Positions 25,339-34,832 of a stretch of DNA of 45,637 nucleotides are shown here, in pieces. Source of the DNA: DASVCS01 sp036381495 (GTDB lineage Bacteria > Gemmatimonadota > Gemmatimonadetes > Longimicrobiales > RSA9); NCBI GenBank assembly GCA_036381495.1, contig DASVCS010000140.1:1-45637 (forward strand). Direction: 5' to 3'. The notes beneath the pieces were generated by a model. That model made no database searches. It saw only the letters and a program-made list of their open reading frames with translations, and was not told the origin of the DNA. Position 1 is the stretch's first letter. Every line of letters begins with the position of its first letter. A program made the position numbers and the translations under genes.

Positions 25339-28182
25339 CTACCGCCGGTCGGCTCGCAGCACGACCTCCGCGGGGCGCTCGCCCAGCGGGACCACCCACG
25401 CCCCCCGTTCCGTGGAGTAGCGCCGGATCGGGGCGAAATCTCCCACGCCCGGGAGCCGCGCGGGCTGCTCGACGCGGAGGAACGCCCGGGGCGTGCTCGG
25501 CGTCGCCGGCGCCAGCGTGACCCGGACCTCGTCCCCGGCCAGCGTGATGCTCTCGAAGGTGCCGGCATCGAGCGTCAGCCAGAGGCCGAGCGGGGCCAGG
25601 TAGACACGGGCGCGCGCTGCATCGCGCGGCTCGACGCGGACCGTCGCGTTCGCGCCGGCCGGCATCGCCCCGGCCGCCTTCGCCGATCCTTCGACGCTCA
25701 GGTTGCCGCCGAAGGCCAGCCATCCGAACTCGGGGTGGCGCACGACGTACGTCGCGGTGTTCACGGCGTGGCCGAAGAAGTTCGAGCCGTAGTCCCCCGA
25801 GTAGCCGTCGATCCGCAGCGTGGACGGGAAGGCGTGGAACGCGGCGGGCCCGAAGCCCTCCCGCGTGATGTTCGAGATCGAGCCCAGCAGCCCGCCGTAA
25901 CCCACCCGCAGCAGGTAGATGTCGTCGGGGTGGTCCCGGTACTCGGTCAGCACGGGGATCGCGTTCAGCCCGGAGCCGTAGTGGTGGAGCTGCCGCTCGA
26001 TCCGCCGCAGCTTGCCGGCGTACTGGAAGTCCCAGTACCGGCGCGCGCTGCCGTTGTAGCCCCAGTGCGGCACCGTCGGCATGTAGCCGAGGATCGCGTT
26101 CAGCGTGACCGCCGCCTTCTCGTCGAAGCCGAAGTACCGGCACCAGGCGTAGACCTCCTCCTGGCCGGTCGAGTCCCACGGCATCTCACTGCCGAACGGA
26201 TAGCCGAGCGCCTTCCACGCCTCGGCCCGCTCCCGCATGGTCGCCTCGAGCGCCGCGGCCTGTTCGGTCCAACCCTCGCGCTTCAGATCCATCAGGATCA
26301 GCACGAAGACCGTCCCCTCCATCTGCCCGAACTGCGCGTAGTCCGGCGCCAGGCGCACCATCGCCTGCGCCGTCTGGTACGCGTGCTCGAGGTACCACTC
26401 CCACGAGTGGTTCGTCACCAGCCCCTCGCGCGTCCGCGCCAGACGGTAGAAGACCCAGTAGGCCGCGGCCACGTGCGGGTAGTCGTACGAGCGGCCCACG
26501 GTCATCGCGTGCTCGCGGTTCCAGCTCGACCAGCCGCCGTAGCGGATGGAGTCGCTGTACGTCCCCGCAGGCATGTCGTCGGGCTCGTAGTAGAACATGC
26601 TCTTGCGCACGCCGTACATCAGCTCGCCCTCGGCGTACTGCAGGCCGCCCCAGACGACGCCGTCGATGAAGCGCTGGAGCTTGGCGATCTCGGCCGGATC
26701 GGGCCGGACGAGTTGTTTCATCATGGCGGCGAGCCACGAGCCGGCGCCGCCCTCATCGCTGAGACCCGCGATCCAGGCGCGGTTGTCCTCGGTCACCTGG
26801 CGTCGGCGGTCGAAGTCGTAGCTGATGACGGAGGGGCTGCGGCCGAACGGGTCGTCGGGATCTTCGAACCACTGCTCGGTGGTCAGGAACCGGCCGAGGT
26901 CGTCCACGACGCGGGTGGCCGGCTCGATGACCTTGTAGTGGATGGTCTGTTCGGTTCCGTCGGCGTAGGAGACGGTGACGCGTGCGCGGCCCCATGTGTT
27001 TCCGCGCACGTCGTAGGCGCGCCAGCCGTGCTCCGTGGTCCCGGCGTCCTCGAACGACAGCGCGCCGGCGGGCTCGATGTCGATCGAGCGGACGGCGGCG
27101 GTGTGCTTGAGGAAGAGCCGGGCCTCGATGTCGGTCGGCAGGACGTAGCCCGGGATGCCGATGGCGACGGGCCGGCCGTCGGCGAGCAGGGTCTCTTCGA
27201 TGTCGCGGATGGTCGGCGCGCGCAGGAAGGCGACGCCGTACGAGCGGCCCTCGCCGGGTGCGAGCGTGTCCGCCGTCGGCGGATTCCACGGCTGGGCGGC
27301 GCGCCACTCGTCCTCTGCGTACGCGCGGCTGTGCGGCATCCACTCGTAGAAGCCCTCGAAGGTGATGCCGCGGCGCGTCCGCTCGTCCAGCAGCGGGCGC
27401 CAGGCCTCGAAGGGCGTCTCGCCGAGCGGCACGACGAGCAACGCCGGGCCCGCGCCGCTCAGGCGCGTGACCTGGAGGTAGCCGGCGTCGTTGCCGATGT
27501 ACGGGTCGTGGAACGAGGCCACGGCGTGCGCCTCATCGAGCGACCGATCGGTGAGGATGTTGTTGAACACCATGGGGATCCCGAGGGCCCCGACCTCGAT
27601 CGGCGTATCGCTCTCGTTGCGGATCTCGAAGCGCAACGCCAGGTGGCCGCCGCGGATCTCCCAGTACCGGTGGACCCGGAGCGGAATGGCCGCCGGAAGC
27701 GTCGGCGCGAGGTCCGCCGCGGCCAGGACCGAATCGGCCGGTGGCAGTGCGACGTCGCCGGCCGGCGCGACGGGCGCGGCGGCCGGTGCTTCGAGCGGGC
27801 GGATCGGATGCCGCGCCGCCGCCGTCGAGTATTCGTGCCACTCGGTGGACCCGACGGCGCGCAGCCGCAGGTTCAGGTCCCCGAGGTGATAGTGTCCGTT
27901 CGAGGCGCGGCGCTCCAGCCAATCGCCCGGCGTGAAGTCGAATTGCAGGCTGTCGACCGGCCGCAGCGCGGCCACGGTCTGTGATGCCCGGACCAGTTCG
28001 AGCCGGAACTCGGGAGTGCGATACGCGACCACGCCGGCTTCGAGCCCGAGCGTGGGCGTGGTGTCACGGCGGGCGCCGCGCACGCGGCCGCCCTGCTGGG
28101 CGGCCGCGGCGTCCGGCCACGCCGCGAGCGCGCACAGCGCGAGCCAGGCGACGAGGACCGTGGAGCGTGGCCGGGGCGCCAT
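25339..28182 (-). CDS. DUF5695-type secreted protein, full length
   Basis: The 947-residue protein has a signal peptide (residues 1-28, ALAAWPDAAAAQ). A beta-rich front part contains WLERRASNGHYHLGDLNLRLR and RYWEIRGGHLALRFEIRN, the latter like a beta-sandwich of galactose-mutarotase type. From about residue 500 a helical toroid-like region shows GVVWGGLQYAEGE, GGWSSWNREHAMT, SYDYPHVAAAYW and GSEMPWDSTGQEE. The aromatic and acidic residues recall (alpha/alpha)6 glycosidases, but no catalytic assignment is safe. It is a paralogue of the gene at the left edge. Its ATG lies 1 nt after the stop of the aldose-epimerase gene, so translation is probably coupled, suggesting work on a sugar whose anomers are interconverted by that epimerase. 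Confidence 0.85.
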   Translation of the reverse strand: MAPRPRSTVLVAWLALCALAAWPDAAAAQQGGRVRGARRDTTPTLGLEAGVVAYRTPEFRLELVRASQTVAALRPVDSLQFDFTPGDWLERRASNGHYHLGDLNLRLRAVGSTEWHEYSTAAARHPIRPLEAPAAAPVAPAGDVALPPADSVLAAADLAPTLPAAIPLRVHRYWEIRGGHLALRFEIRNESDTPIEVGALGIPMVFNNILTDRSLDEAHAVASFHDPYIGNDAGYLQVTRLSGAGPALLVVPLGETPFEAWRPLLDERTRRGITFEGFYEWMPHSRAYAEDEWRAAQPWNPPTADTLAPGEGRSYGVAFLRAPTIRDIEETLLADGRPVAIGIPGYVLPTDIEARLFLKHTAAVRSIDIEPAGALSFEDAGTTEHGWRAYDVRGNTWGRARVTVSYADGTEQTIHYKVIEPATRVVDDLGRFLTTEQWFEDPDDPFGRSPSVISYDFDRRRQVTEDNRAWIAGLSDEGGAGSWLAAMMKQLVRPDPAEIAKLQRFIDGVVWGGLQYAEGELMYGVRKSMFYYEPDDMPAGTYSDSIRYGGWSSWNREHAMTVGRSYDYPHVAAAYWVFYRLARTREGLVTNHSWEWYLEHAYQTAQAMVRLAPDYAQFGQMEGTVFVLILMDLKREGWTEQAAALEATMRERAEAWKALGYPFGSEMPWDSTGQEEVYAWCRYFGFDEKAAVTLNAILGYMPTVPHWGYNGSARRYWDFQYAGKLRRIERQLHHYGSGLNAIPVLTEYRDHPDDIYLLRVGYGGLLGSISNITREGFGPAAFHAFPSTLRIDGYSGDYGSNFFGHAVNTATYVVRHPEFGWLAFGGNLSVEGSAKAAGAMPAGANATVRVEPRDAARARVYLAPLGLWLTLDAGTFESITLAGDEVRVTLAPATPSTPRAFLRVEQPARLPGVGDFAPIRRYSTERGAWVVPLGERPAEVVLRADRR

Positions 28183-28183
28183 G

Positions 28184-29344
28184 TCACTCGCTCACGCCGA
28201 AGGCCAGGACCGTGCGTGACCGGTACTCCTCTCCCGGACGGAGGATCGTCGACGGGAAGGACGGCTGGTTCGGCGAATTCGGGAAGTGCTGCGTTTCGAG
28301 GCAGAAGCCGCTGCGGTGCCCGTAGACCTTGCCATCCTTGCCCGTGATGGTGCCGTCCAGGAAGTTCCCCGAATAGAACTGGAGCCCCGGCTCGGTGGTG
28401 TACACTTCGAGGGTGCGGCCGCTCGAGGGCTCGACGACCCGTGCCGCGAGGGCGAGTCCCGCGCCCTCGCGGTCCAGGACGAAGTTGTGATCGTAGCCCG
28501 GGCCGTAGCGGATCTGCTGGTCATCGGCGTCGATGCGCGCGCCGATTGCGGTCGATGTCCGGAAATCGAACGGCGTGCCCTCGACGGAGCGGATCTCCCC
28601 CGTCGGGATGAGCGTCGAATCGACGGGCGTGAACGCGCTCGCGTTGATCATCAGCTCGTGCCCGAGGATGTCGCCGTTGCCCGCGCCCGCCAGGTTGAAG
28701 TAGCTGTGCTGCGTCAGGTTGACCGGCGTCGCCTTGTCGGTCGTCGCCACGTAGTCGAAGACCAGGCGGTCCGAATTCGTGAGCGTGTAGGTGACCTGCA
28801 CGTCCAGGTTGCCCGGGTAGCCCTCCTCGCCGTCGGGACTGCGGTAGCTGAACGTCACGCCCACGGCAGTGTCGTTCTCGAACGGCGCCGCCTCCCAGAT
28901 GACCTTGTCGAATCCACGGTTTCCACCGTGCAGGTGGTTCGGCCCGTCGTTCGTCGCCAGCGTGTACGTCTCGCCGTCGAGCTCGAAGCGGCCGCCCGCG
29001 ATGCGGTTGCCGTACCGCCCGATGATCGCGCCGAAGTAGGGCGTGCCCTCGAGGTAGCGGTCGAGCGTCTCGAAGCCCAGGACGATGTCGCCGAGGCGCC
29101 CCTCCCGGTCCGGCGTCCGGAGAGACACGATGATCCCGCCGTACGTCATCGCCCGCACCTCGATGCCATGCGGGTTCCGGAGCGTGAACAGCTCGACGGT
29201 CTCCCCCTCGGGGGTCGTCCCGAAATCGGCGCGGGTGATGCGGCGGCTCATGCCGGTGTCCCCCGATGCGCACCCAGCCACCAGGCCACACGCCAGGAAG
29301 ACCAGTGCGGGCAGACGGGTGGGTCTGAAGTCCAAACGGGCCAT
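28184..29344 (-). CDS. galM: Aldose 1-epimerase (mutarotase), lipoprotein form
   Basis: The 386-residue protein converts alpha and beta anomers of free aldoses. The lipobox LVAGC (Cys25) indicates a membrane-anchored, exported enzyme, whereas the classical enzyme is cytoplasmic. Active-site residues are present: His139 in NHLHGG, His213 in TQHSYFNL and the catalytic base Glu350 in FCLETQHFPNSPN; YGNRIAGGRF near 111-120 is also typical. Retaining and inverting arabinosidases release particular anomers, so an exported mutarotase next to them speeds uptake. The ATG at 29344 has GAGGAGGAG upstream. The DUF5695 gene follows after 1 nt. No operator of the two window-wide types was found upstream. 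Confidence 0.95.
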   Translation of the reverse strand: MARLDFRPTRLPALVFLACGLVAGCASGDTGMSRRITRADFGTTPEGETVELFTLRNPHGIEVRAMTYGGIIVSLRTPDREGRLGDIVLGFETLDRYLEGTPYFGAIIGRYGNRIAGGRFELDGETYTLATNDGPNHLHGGNRGFDKVIWEAAPFENDTAVGVTFSYRSPDGEEGYPGNLDVQVTYTLTNSDRLVFDYVATTDKATPVNLTQHSYFNLAGAGNGDILGHELMINASAFTPVDSTLIPTGEIRSVEGTPFDFRTSTAIGARIDADDQQIRYGPGYDHNFVLDREGAGLALAARVVEPSSGRTLEVYTTEPGLQFYSGNFLDGTITGKDGKVYGHRSGFCLETQHFPNSPNQPSFPSTILRPGEEYRSRTVLAFGVSE

Positions 29345-29481
29345 TCGGGGCTTCTCCTCCTCTTCAAGGATGGGTCATCGGTCGATCCGGGCCCCTCTGC
29401 TCCGGGACCGGTGGATGTGGACTCTCTCGGACGGCCGGGCGCGATGCTCCGGGCGGCCATTGCCGGCGGGCGCCCCACCGT

Positions 29482-29949
29482 TCAGTGCTTGGTCGTGATG
29501 ATGACCACGCCGTTCGCGCCACGCGTGCCGTAGACCGAAGTGGATGCCACGTCCTTCAGCACCTGGATCCGGTCGATCTCGAGCGGGAGCAAGCCCCTCA
29601 GCGCGTCCGCGATGCCGCCCAGGGCAATCGGCTTGCCATCGATGATCAGCAGCGGCTCGCGGTCGCACCCGCCGGCCATGAGCCCCGTGGTCATCCCCCG
29701 GATCCGCAACGTGACGCCGCAGTCCGGGGTGTCCACCACCTGGAGGCCGGCCACGTGGCCGCGGAGCATCTCCTGGACGGTTTCCACGAAGCGGTTGTCA
29801 CCGTTCGTGGTCACCGTTTCGACGGCGCCGGATCCGCCCGCCTGCGGAGCCAGCCCTCCGCCCGATGCCGGGCGGGCCGCTCGAGCGCCACACGCCGCGA
29901 GTAGCGCGAGGCCGCCGATCAACGATACTGCGACGACCATGGGTTTCAT
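29482..29949 (-). CDS. Lipoprotein consisting of a stand-alone TonB plug domain
   Basis: The 155-residue protein has a lipobox LLAAC (Cys20), a short Gly/Ala linker, and then an almost complete plug: FVETVQEMLRGHVAGLQVV, VTLRIRGMTTGLMAGGCDRE, PLLIIDGKPI, EIDRIQVLKDVASTSVYG and RGANGVVIITTK, with which it ends. In a SusC protein a barrel would follow; here a stop codon does. Frames further upstream are open, but the ATG at 29949 starts the lipoprotein signal and has GAGG nearby. It lies between SusD 2 and the epimerase gene, each about 140-180 bp away. It may be a decoy, a chaperone or a partner of SusC; none of this is shown. Confidence 0.85.
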   Translation of the reverse strand: MKPMVVAVSLIGGLALLAACGARAARPASGGGLAPQAGGSGAVETVTTNGDNRFVETVQEMLRGHVAGLQVVDTPDCGVTLRIRGMTTGLMAGGCDREPLLIIDGKPIALGGIADALRGLLPLEIDRIQVLKDVASTSVYGTRGANGVVIITTKH

Positions 29950-30067
29950 GTCCGTCCTCGCTCTCCTGAAGAATCGCTGCTCTGCCCCGCGCCGTGACGA
30001 TCCCGATGCGCCGCGGATCCTCGCCACGGCCGTTTCCCGGAGCCGATGCGGATCCTCTACACGGTAA

Positions 30068-30100
30068 GGAGATGGGCGGCGATTCACGCCGCCCATCTCC
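30068..30100 (-). terminator. Perfect 14-bp hairpin downstream of SusC/SusD pair 2
   Basis: GGAGATGGGCGGCG (30068-30081) pairs with CGCCGCCCATCTCC (30087-30100) around a 5-nt loop, 27 nt past the SusD stop. It is the longest perfect stem seen in the window and the likely end of the SusC/SusD 2 transcript. A short TTACC, not a long T-run, follows. Confidence 0.7.
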
Positions 30101-30126
30101 AGCTCGGTTTCCTTCCGGAACCCGGC

Positions 30127-31803
30127 TCAGTATCCCGGATTCTGCTTCAGCTTCGAGTTGGTCTCGAGCACATTGTTCGGGATGGGGAAGATGCTCCGGT
30201 AATCTCCGTTCGGCATGTGGTTGAACCACGCCTTGGTGGTGAACACGCCGAACCGGATCAGGTTGCGCCGGCGATGGCCTTCCACCGCGAACTCCCAGCC
30301 CAACTCATCCAGGAAGCGGCCGTACTGGATGTCGGCGCCGCCGAACATCCCGCCGGTCGTGTTCGTAACGGGCGTGCCGTCCGGCCCGTCCTTGACCACG
30401 CCGTCGTAGTCGTACCAGCCGTAGACGTACGAGCTGCCCTCGAGCAGGTCGGCGCCGGTCACCGTGGCCTTCGCCGGATCCGTCTCGGCGAACGCGCGCT
30501 CGCGCACGTCCGTCACGATCTGGGCGGCCGCGTCCGCATCCCCGAGCCGCAGCATGGCCTCGGCCCGCGTCATGAGGACCTCGGCGTAACGGATGATCGG
30601 GTAGTCGACGTCCGAGCAGCCTTGCTCACCCGGGTACACCTCGTACTTCCAGACGGGGTATCCGTACTCGAACGCCCGCTGGTCCGCCGGAGCGTTGATG
30701 TTCGGCACGTACTGCACGAAGTCGTAGCCGTACTGCCCGTCATCGGTGAACTGCGGGCCGACCAGCCACGTGCCGCCGCGCCCTTCTTCGTCGTCCGTCC
30801 CCTTGAACCGGGTGTCATCCGGATCGTACGTGTCGATGAACTGCGGGTTCGACGCGCTTCCGCCCCACGGCTGCGAGATGTCGAAGACGTACTGGAGCTC
30901 GGGCTTGAGCGTCTTGTTGTGGAAGCTGCTGCACCTGCCGTTGATCTCGTCGTACGGCACCGCCCACAGGATCTCGATCGAGTTCTGGTTGTCCCGCGCG
31001 AACGGCGCACGGTAGTCGGATTCCAGGTCGTACGGCCCGTCCGACACGATCGGGTCCGTCACCTCGATCGCCTTGTCGTACATCGGCTGGCCGGTGTACA
31101 CCTCGGCGTTCAGATACACCCGGCCAAGCAGTGCGCGCGCCGCCCAGTGGTTGATCCGGCCGTAGGTCGACGTGCCCGGCCCGTCCGTCGACAGGTTCGG
31201 CAGCGCCTCGGTCAGCTCGTTGACGACGAAGTCGAACGCCTCCTTGCGCGTCCGCTGCTCCGGCAGGTCCGTCGCGGTGAAGTCCGTCACGATCGGAATG
31301 TTGCCGAAGCCGTCCATGAGCAGGTAGTAGTAGTACGCGCGGAGCGCCCGCAACTCGGCCACGAGCCGGGTCTTCAGCCCCTCATCCGAGATCGGCACGA
31401 GCCCGGATTCGATCTGGTAGATCACCCGGTTTGCCGCGTTGATCCCGTCGAACGCGTTGCCCCACAGCGCGTCGATCTGCCCGTTGCCGGGGGTGATCCA
31501 GCGGTGCTCGTGGAGGCGGATGTACGTGCCGCCATCGTACCAGCCGTTGGGACGGACCGGCGTGATGAGCACATCCGCCGTCTCTTCCTGGAAGTCCAGG
31601 TTGCCGTACCAGTCCATCCACACCTGCCGCAACGGCGAGTACGCCGGCCCGATCAGCGAGCCGATGTCCTCCTCCGTCGGCTTGAAGTTCTCCTCCGTGA
31701 TCTGGCTGTACGGCGTCTCCGTGAGGTCCGTACACGCCGCGAGCGCGAGCGCGAGCGTGGCGCCGAGCGCCATTCGGCTCGGGAATCGTGTGAAGTGTCT
31801 CAT
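30127..31803 (-). CDS. SusD-like outer-membrane lipoprotein 2 (SusD/RagB)
   Basis: The 558-residue protein has a lipobox LALAAC (Cys24) and TDLTETPYSQITEENFK, a typical SusD opening. The later segments NRVIYQIESGLV, LRALRAYYYYLLMDGFGNIPIVTDF and YPIIRYAEVLMTRAEAMLRLGD (split across helices) are hallmarks of the RagB/SusD TPR scaffold, and the C-terminal RRRNLIRFGVF is also characteristic. It is of the long SusD type and is clearly different from SusD 1, so the two pairs probably take different oligosaccharides. The ATG at 31803 has AAGGAG upstream, 62 nt after the SusC 2 stop. Confidence 0.95.
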   Translation of the reverse strand: MRHFTRFPSRMALGATLALALAACTDLTETPYSQITEENFKPTEEDIGSLIGPAYSPLRQVWMDWYGNLDFQEETADVLITPVRPNGWYDGGTYIRLHEHRWITPGNGQIDALWGNAFDGINAANRVIYQIESGLVPISDEGLKTRLVAELRALRAYYYYLLMDGFGNIPIVTDFTATDLPEQRTRKEAFDFVVNELTEALPNLSTDGPGTSTYGRINHWAARALLGRVYLNAEVYTGQPMYDKAIEVTDPIVSDGPYDLESDYRAPFARDNQNSIEILWAVPYDEINGRCSSFHNKTLKPELQYVFDISQPWGGSASNPQFIDTYDPDDTRFKGTDDEEGRGGTWLVGPQFTDDGQYGYDFVQYVPNINAPADQRAFEYGYPVWKYEVYPGEQGCSDVDYPIIRYAEVLMTRAEAMLRLGDADAAAQIVTDVRERAFAETDPAKATVTGADLLEGSSYVYGWYDYDGVVKDGPDGTPVTNTTGGMFGGADIQYGRFLDELGWEFAVEGHRRRNLIRFGVFTTKAWFNHMPNGDYRSIFPIPNNVLETNSKLKQNPGY

Positions 31804-31865
31804 TGTGCGAGCTCCTTCTCAGGCATCGTGTTCTTGCGTTCCGCCGAAGATTCCGGGTCCCGCAT

Positions 31866-34832
31866 CTAGAATGTCAGGCTCATGCCCATGGTGAACGTCC
31901 GGGTCGTCGGGTACGTGTCCCGGTAGTCGTTGCCGGGAGCCAGCGGATCCCGGGTCAGACTCACCTCCGGGTCCATCCCCTTGTAGCCGGTGATGGTCAA
32001 GAGGTTACGGCCCGACAGATAGATCCTCGCACGCGAGACGACGGTCGAGAACAGCGGCAGCGCGCTGGGATCGAGCGTGTAGCCCAGCGTCACGTTGTCG
32101 ATCTTCCAGTAGTCGCCGTCCTCGACGTAGTAGCTCACGTAGTCCAGCTCGTAGTCGAGGAGCCGCTTGCCGTACACCGGGTCGAACGCCGACTCGAGCA
32201 TGTTGTACTCGGTGTTCGTCGGGTTCTCGTAGAACATCCGCTGGAAGTTCAGGATCTGGTGACCGAACGCACCGCGCATGTTCACGTTGAGGTCCCAGTT
32301 CTTGTAGCGGATCGAGTTGTTGAAGGCGAGGAAGGCATCGGGGATGCCGTTGCCGAGGACGTGGTACTGGTTGCCGGCGTCTTCGATCGAGATGGCGTTG
32401 CCGAGGGTGTCTTCCACGATCCAGCGGCCGTCGTCATCGATGCCGACCGACTTCAGCCCCCAGAAGTTGCCGATCGGCTCGCCGATACAGACCCGGTGCG
32501 TCGACTTCTGGACCGGCTCGCCCGTGTACCCGGTGTTGAAGCACTCGTCCGTCTCGTAGACCTCGTTCGAGAGGCTGACCAGCTTGTTCCGGTTCAGCGA
32601 GCCGTTGACGGTGGCCTGCCAGCGCAGGTCCGCGCTGCGAACGATATCGTACGTCAACTGCGCTTCGATACCGCTGTTCCGCATGTGGCCCACGTTCGCC
32701 AGGATGTTGCCGTAGAGGAAGGGCGGGGACGGGACGTTGTAGTTGTAGAGCATGTCCTTGGTGTCCCGCTGGTACACATCCAGGCTCCCCGCGAGGCGGT
32801 AGTCGAAGAGCGAGAAGTCGAGACCGACGTTGATCTCTTCCTTGCGCTCCCAGCGCAGGTCCGGATTCGGGTTGCGCGAAGGCTCGATCCCCTGCACCCA
32901 CTGGCCGTTGAACGGGAACCGGCCACGGTAGCTGTAGGCGGTAAGAGAGAGGTAGGGACTATTCGGTGCGATCCCCGTGACGCCGTAGCCCGCGCGGAGC
33001 TTGAGGTCATTGAACGGCGAGCCTTCCATGAAGGACTCCTCGCTGAGCCGCCAGCCGGCCGAGACGGCGGGGAACAGGCCCCACTTGTGGTCGGCGCCGA
33101 ACTTCGAGTTGCCCTCGTAGCGGAGACTCCCCATGAGCAGGAGGCGGTTGTTCCAGTCGTAGTTGAGCCGGCCGAAGAAGCCGATCACCTTGTAGCCGGA
33201 CTTGTCGCTCCCGACGCCTGCCCGCCCGCTGGTGAGCCCGTCACCCCGCTCGAGCGCGTTGTAACCGAACACGTCGGTGGGGAAGTCCTGGTTCGAGGCA
33301 TCGAAGCCCTCGCTCACGACGTCCTGGTAGCTGTAGCCGCCCAGGAGCGTGACCGAGTGGCCGCCGAAGATGCTCGAATACGTACCGGTCAGCTCGAGGA
33401 TCCGGTCGTCCCGGGAATCGGTCCAGCGGCTCGCCCTCAAATGGTCATCGAGATTGGACCGCACGGCCATCTGCGTGTTCGAGCTGCCGCCGAGCCGCGA
33501 CTGCTTCTCCGTGCCGGCCAGCACGGACAGGCTCAGACTTTCGATCGGGCGGAACGTGAGCCTGCCGTGCAGCCGCATGTTCCGGTCTTCCCGATCCCCG
33601 TTGAACTCGTTGACGAGGCCGACCGGATTCGGGTAGAAGTACGTCCCGCGCTCCTGGTACGTCCCGTCATCATCGTAGACGCGATCCGTGGGGTTGCGGA
33701 TGAGCACCTGCCGCCACGCGTAGTTGTAGTCGGCGCCGTCGAAGCGCGTCTCGACCCGCGTCAGCAGGTTCAGGTTCGCCTCGAGCCGGCCGTCGAACAT
33801 CGAGTGCCCGATGTTGAGGCGCCCGGTCAGCTCCCGCCGCTCCGAGCGCTCGAAGATCCCCTGCGCGTTGTTGTAGCCGAACGACCCCGTGTAGTGCGTG
33901 TTCATCGCGCCACCGGTCACGGTCACGTTGTGCCGGTAGCTCACCGGCTGGCGGAGCAGCAGGTCCTGCCAGTCCGTGTTGAAACCGTGATCCACGAAGT
34001 CGTAGCCCTCGTCGATCAGACGCCGGTAGTCGTCCGCATCGAGGAAGTCGGGCGTCTTGTAGAGCGTCTGCACGCTCACGTACCCGTCGTAGCGGATCGT
34101 CGGCGGCATGCCGGGCTCGTACTTCTTCGTGGTGATCAGGATCACGCCGTTCGACGCCCGCGACCCGTAGACCGCGGCCGCCGATCCGTCCTTCAGCACG
34201 TCGATCGAGGCAATGTCCTCGGGCGCCACCGTCCGCAGGTCGCCCGGCACCCCGTCCACCAGAATGAACGGCTGGCGAGGACCGCTGATCGTCGGGATCC
34301 CGCGCAGCATGATCTCACTCTGCGCCCGCGGGTCGCCGCTCGCCGTGTTGACCACCAGCCCCGGGATCTTCCCCGCGATCAGCGAGGCCGCATCCCGCGC
34401 CGGACCGTCGATGAATTCTTCCGACGAGACGTGCGCCACGGACGCCGTCAGGTCCTCCCGCCGCTGCGTGCCGTAGCCCGTGACGACCAGCTCATCGAGC
34501 TGCACCGCCTGCGCCTGGAGCTCGAACCGCACCGTCGCGGTCCCACCGGCCGTCACCTGCACCGTCTGCTCCGCCGTGGCGTACCCGATGAACTGCACCC
34601 GCAGCGTGGCCTGCCCCACCGGCACCTCCGGCACCAGAAACCGGCCCTGGTCGTCCGTCAGTGCGCCCCGCTGCGTTCCCGTGACCATGACCTGTGCGCC
34701 GGTCACGGGCTGCCCGGTTTCCCGGTCCACAACGCTCCCCGTGACCGCTCCCGTTTGCTGGGCCGACACCGCGGTCGCGCTGGCCACGACCAGCAACCCC
34801 GCGACCGTCCAACGACGCATCCACGTTTCCAT
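31866..34832 (-). CDS. SusC-like TonB-dependent outer-membrane transporter 2
   Basis: The 988-residue protein has a signal peptide (residues 1-25, ATAVSAQ), a carboxypeptidase-regulatory-like domain (GAVTGSVVDRETGQPVTGAQV) and a plug starting at LDELVVTGYGTQRREDLTAS. The plug includes PFILVDGVPGDL, DIASIDVLKDGSAAAVYGSR and ASNGVILITTKK. The barrel ends with a terminal Phe (MSLTF). It is the high-affinity importer partner of SusD 2. The ATG at 34832 is preceded by GGAGGAG. A long (763-bp) upstream region holds a LacI-type operator, a likely promoter and a GGATAnnnTATCC palindrome, so the pair appears to respond to two signals. Confidence 0.95.
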   Translation of the reverse strand: METWMRRWTVAGLLVVASATAVSAQQTGAVTGSVVDRETGQPVTGAQVMVTGTQRGALTDDQGRFLVPEVPVGQATLRVQFIGYATAEQTVQVTAGGTATVRFELQAQAVQLDELVVTGYGTQRREDLTASVAHVSSEEFIDGPARDAASLIAGKIPGLVVNTASGDPRAQSEIMLRGIPTISGPRQPFILVDGVPGDLRTVAPEDIASIDVLKDGSAAAVYGSRASNGVILITTKKYEPGMPPTIRYDGYVSVQTLYKTPDFLDADDYRRLIDEGYDFVDHGFNTDWQDLLLRQPVSYRHNVTVTGGAMNTHYTGSFGYNNAQGIFERSERRELTGRLNIGHSMFDGRLEANLNLLTRVETRFDGADYNYAWRQVLIRNPTDRVYDDDGTYQERGTYFYPNPVGLVNEFNGDREDRNMRLHGRLTFRPIESLSLSVLAGTEKQSRLGGSSNTQMAVRSNLDDHLRASRWTDSRDDRILELTGTYSSIFGGHSVTLLGGYSYQDVVSEGFDASNQDFPTDVFGYNALERGDGLTSGRAGVGSDKSGYKVIGFFGRLNYDWNNRLLLMGSLRYEGNSKFGADHKWGLFPAVSAGWRLSEESFMEGSPFNDLKLRAGYGVTGIAPNSPYLSLTAYSYRGRFPFNGQWVQGIEPSRNPNPDLRWERKEEINVGLDFSLFDYRLAGSLDVYQRDTKDMLYNYNVPSPPFLYGNILANVGHMRNSGIEAQLTYDIVRSADLRWQATVNGSLNRNKLVSLSNEVYETDECFNTGYTGEPVQKSTHRVCIGEPIGNFWGLKSVGIDDDGRWIVEDTLGNAISIEDAGNQYHVLGNGIPDAFLAFNNSIRYKNWDLNVNMRGAFGHQILNFQRMFYENPTNTEYNMLESAFDPVYGKRLLDYELDYVSYYVEDGDYWKIDNVTLGYTLDPSALPLFSTVVSRARIYLSGRNLLTITGYKGMDPEVSLTRDPLAPGNDYRDTYPTTRTFTMGMSLTF

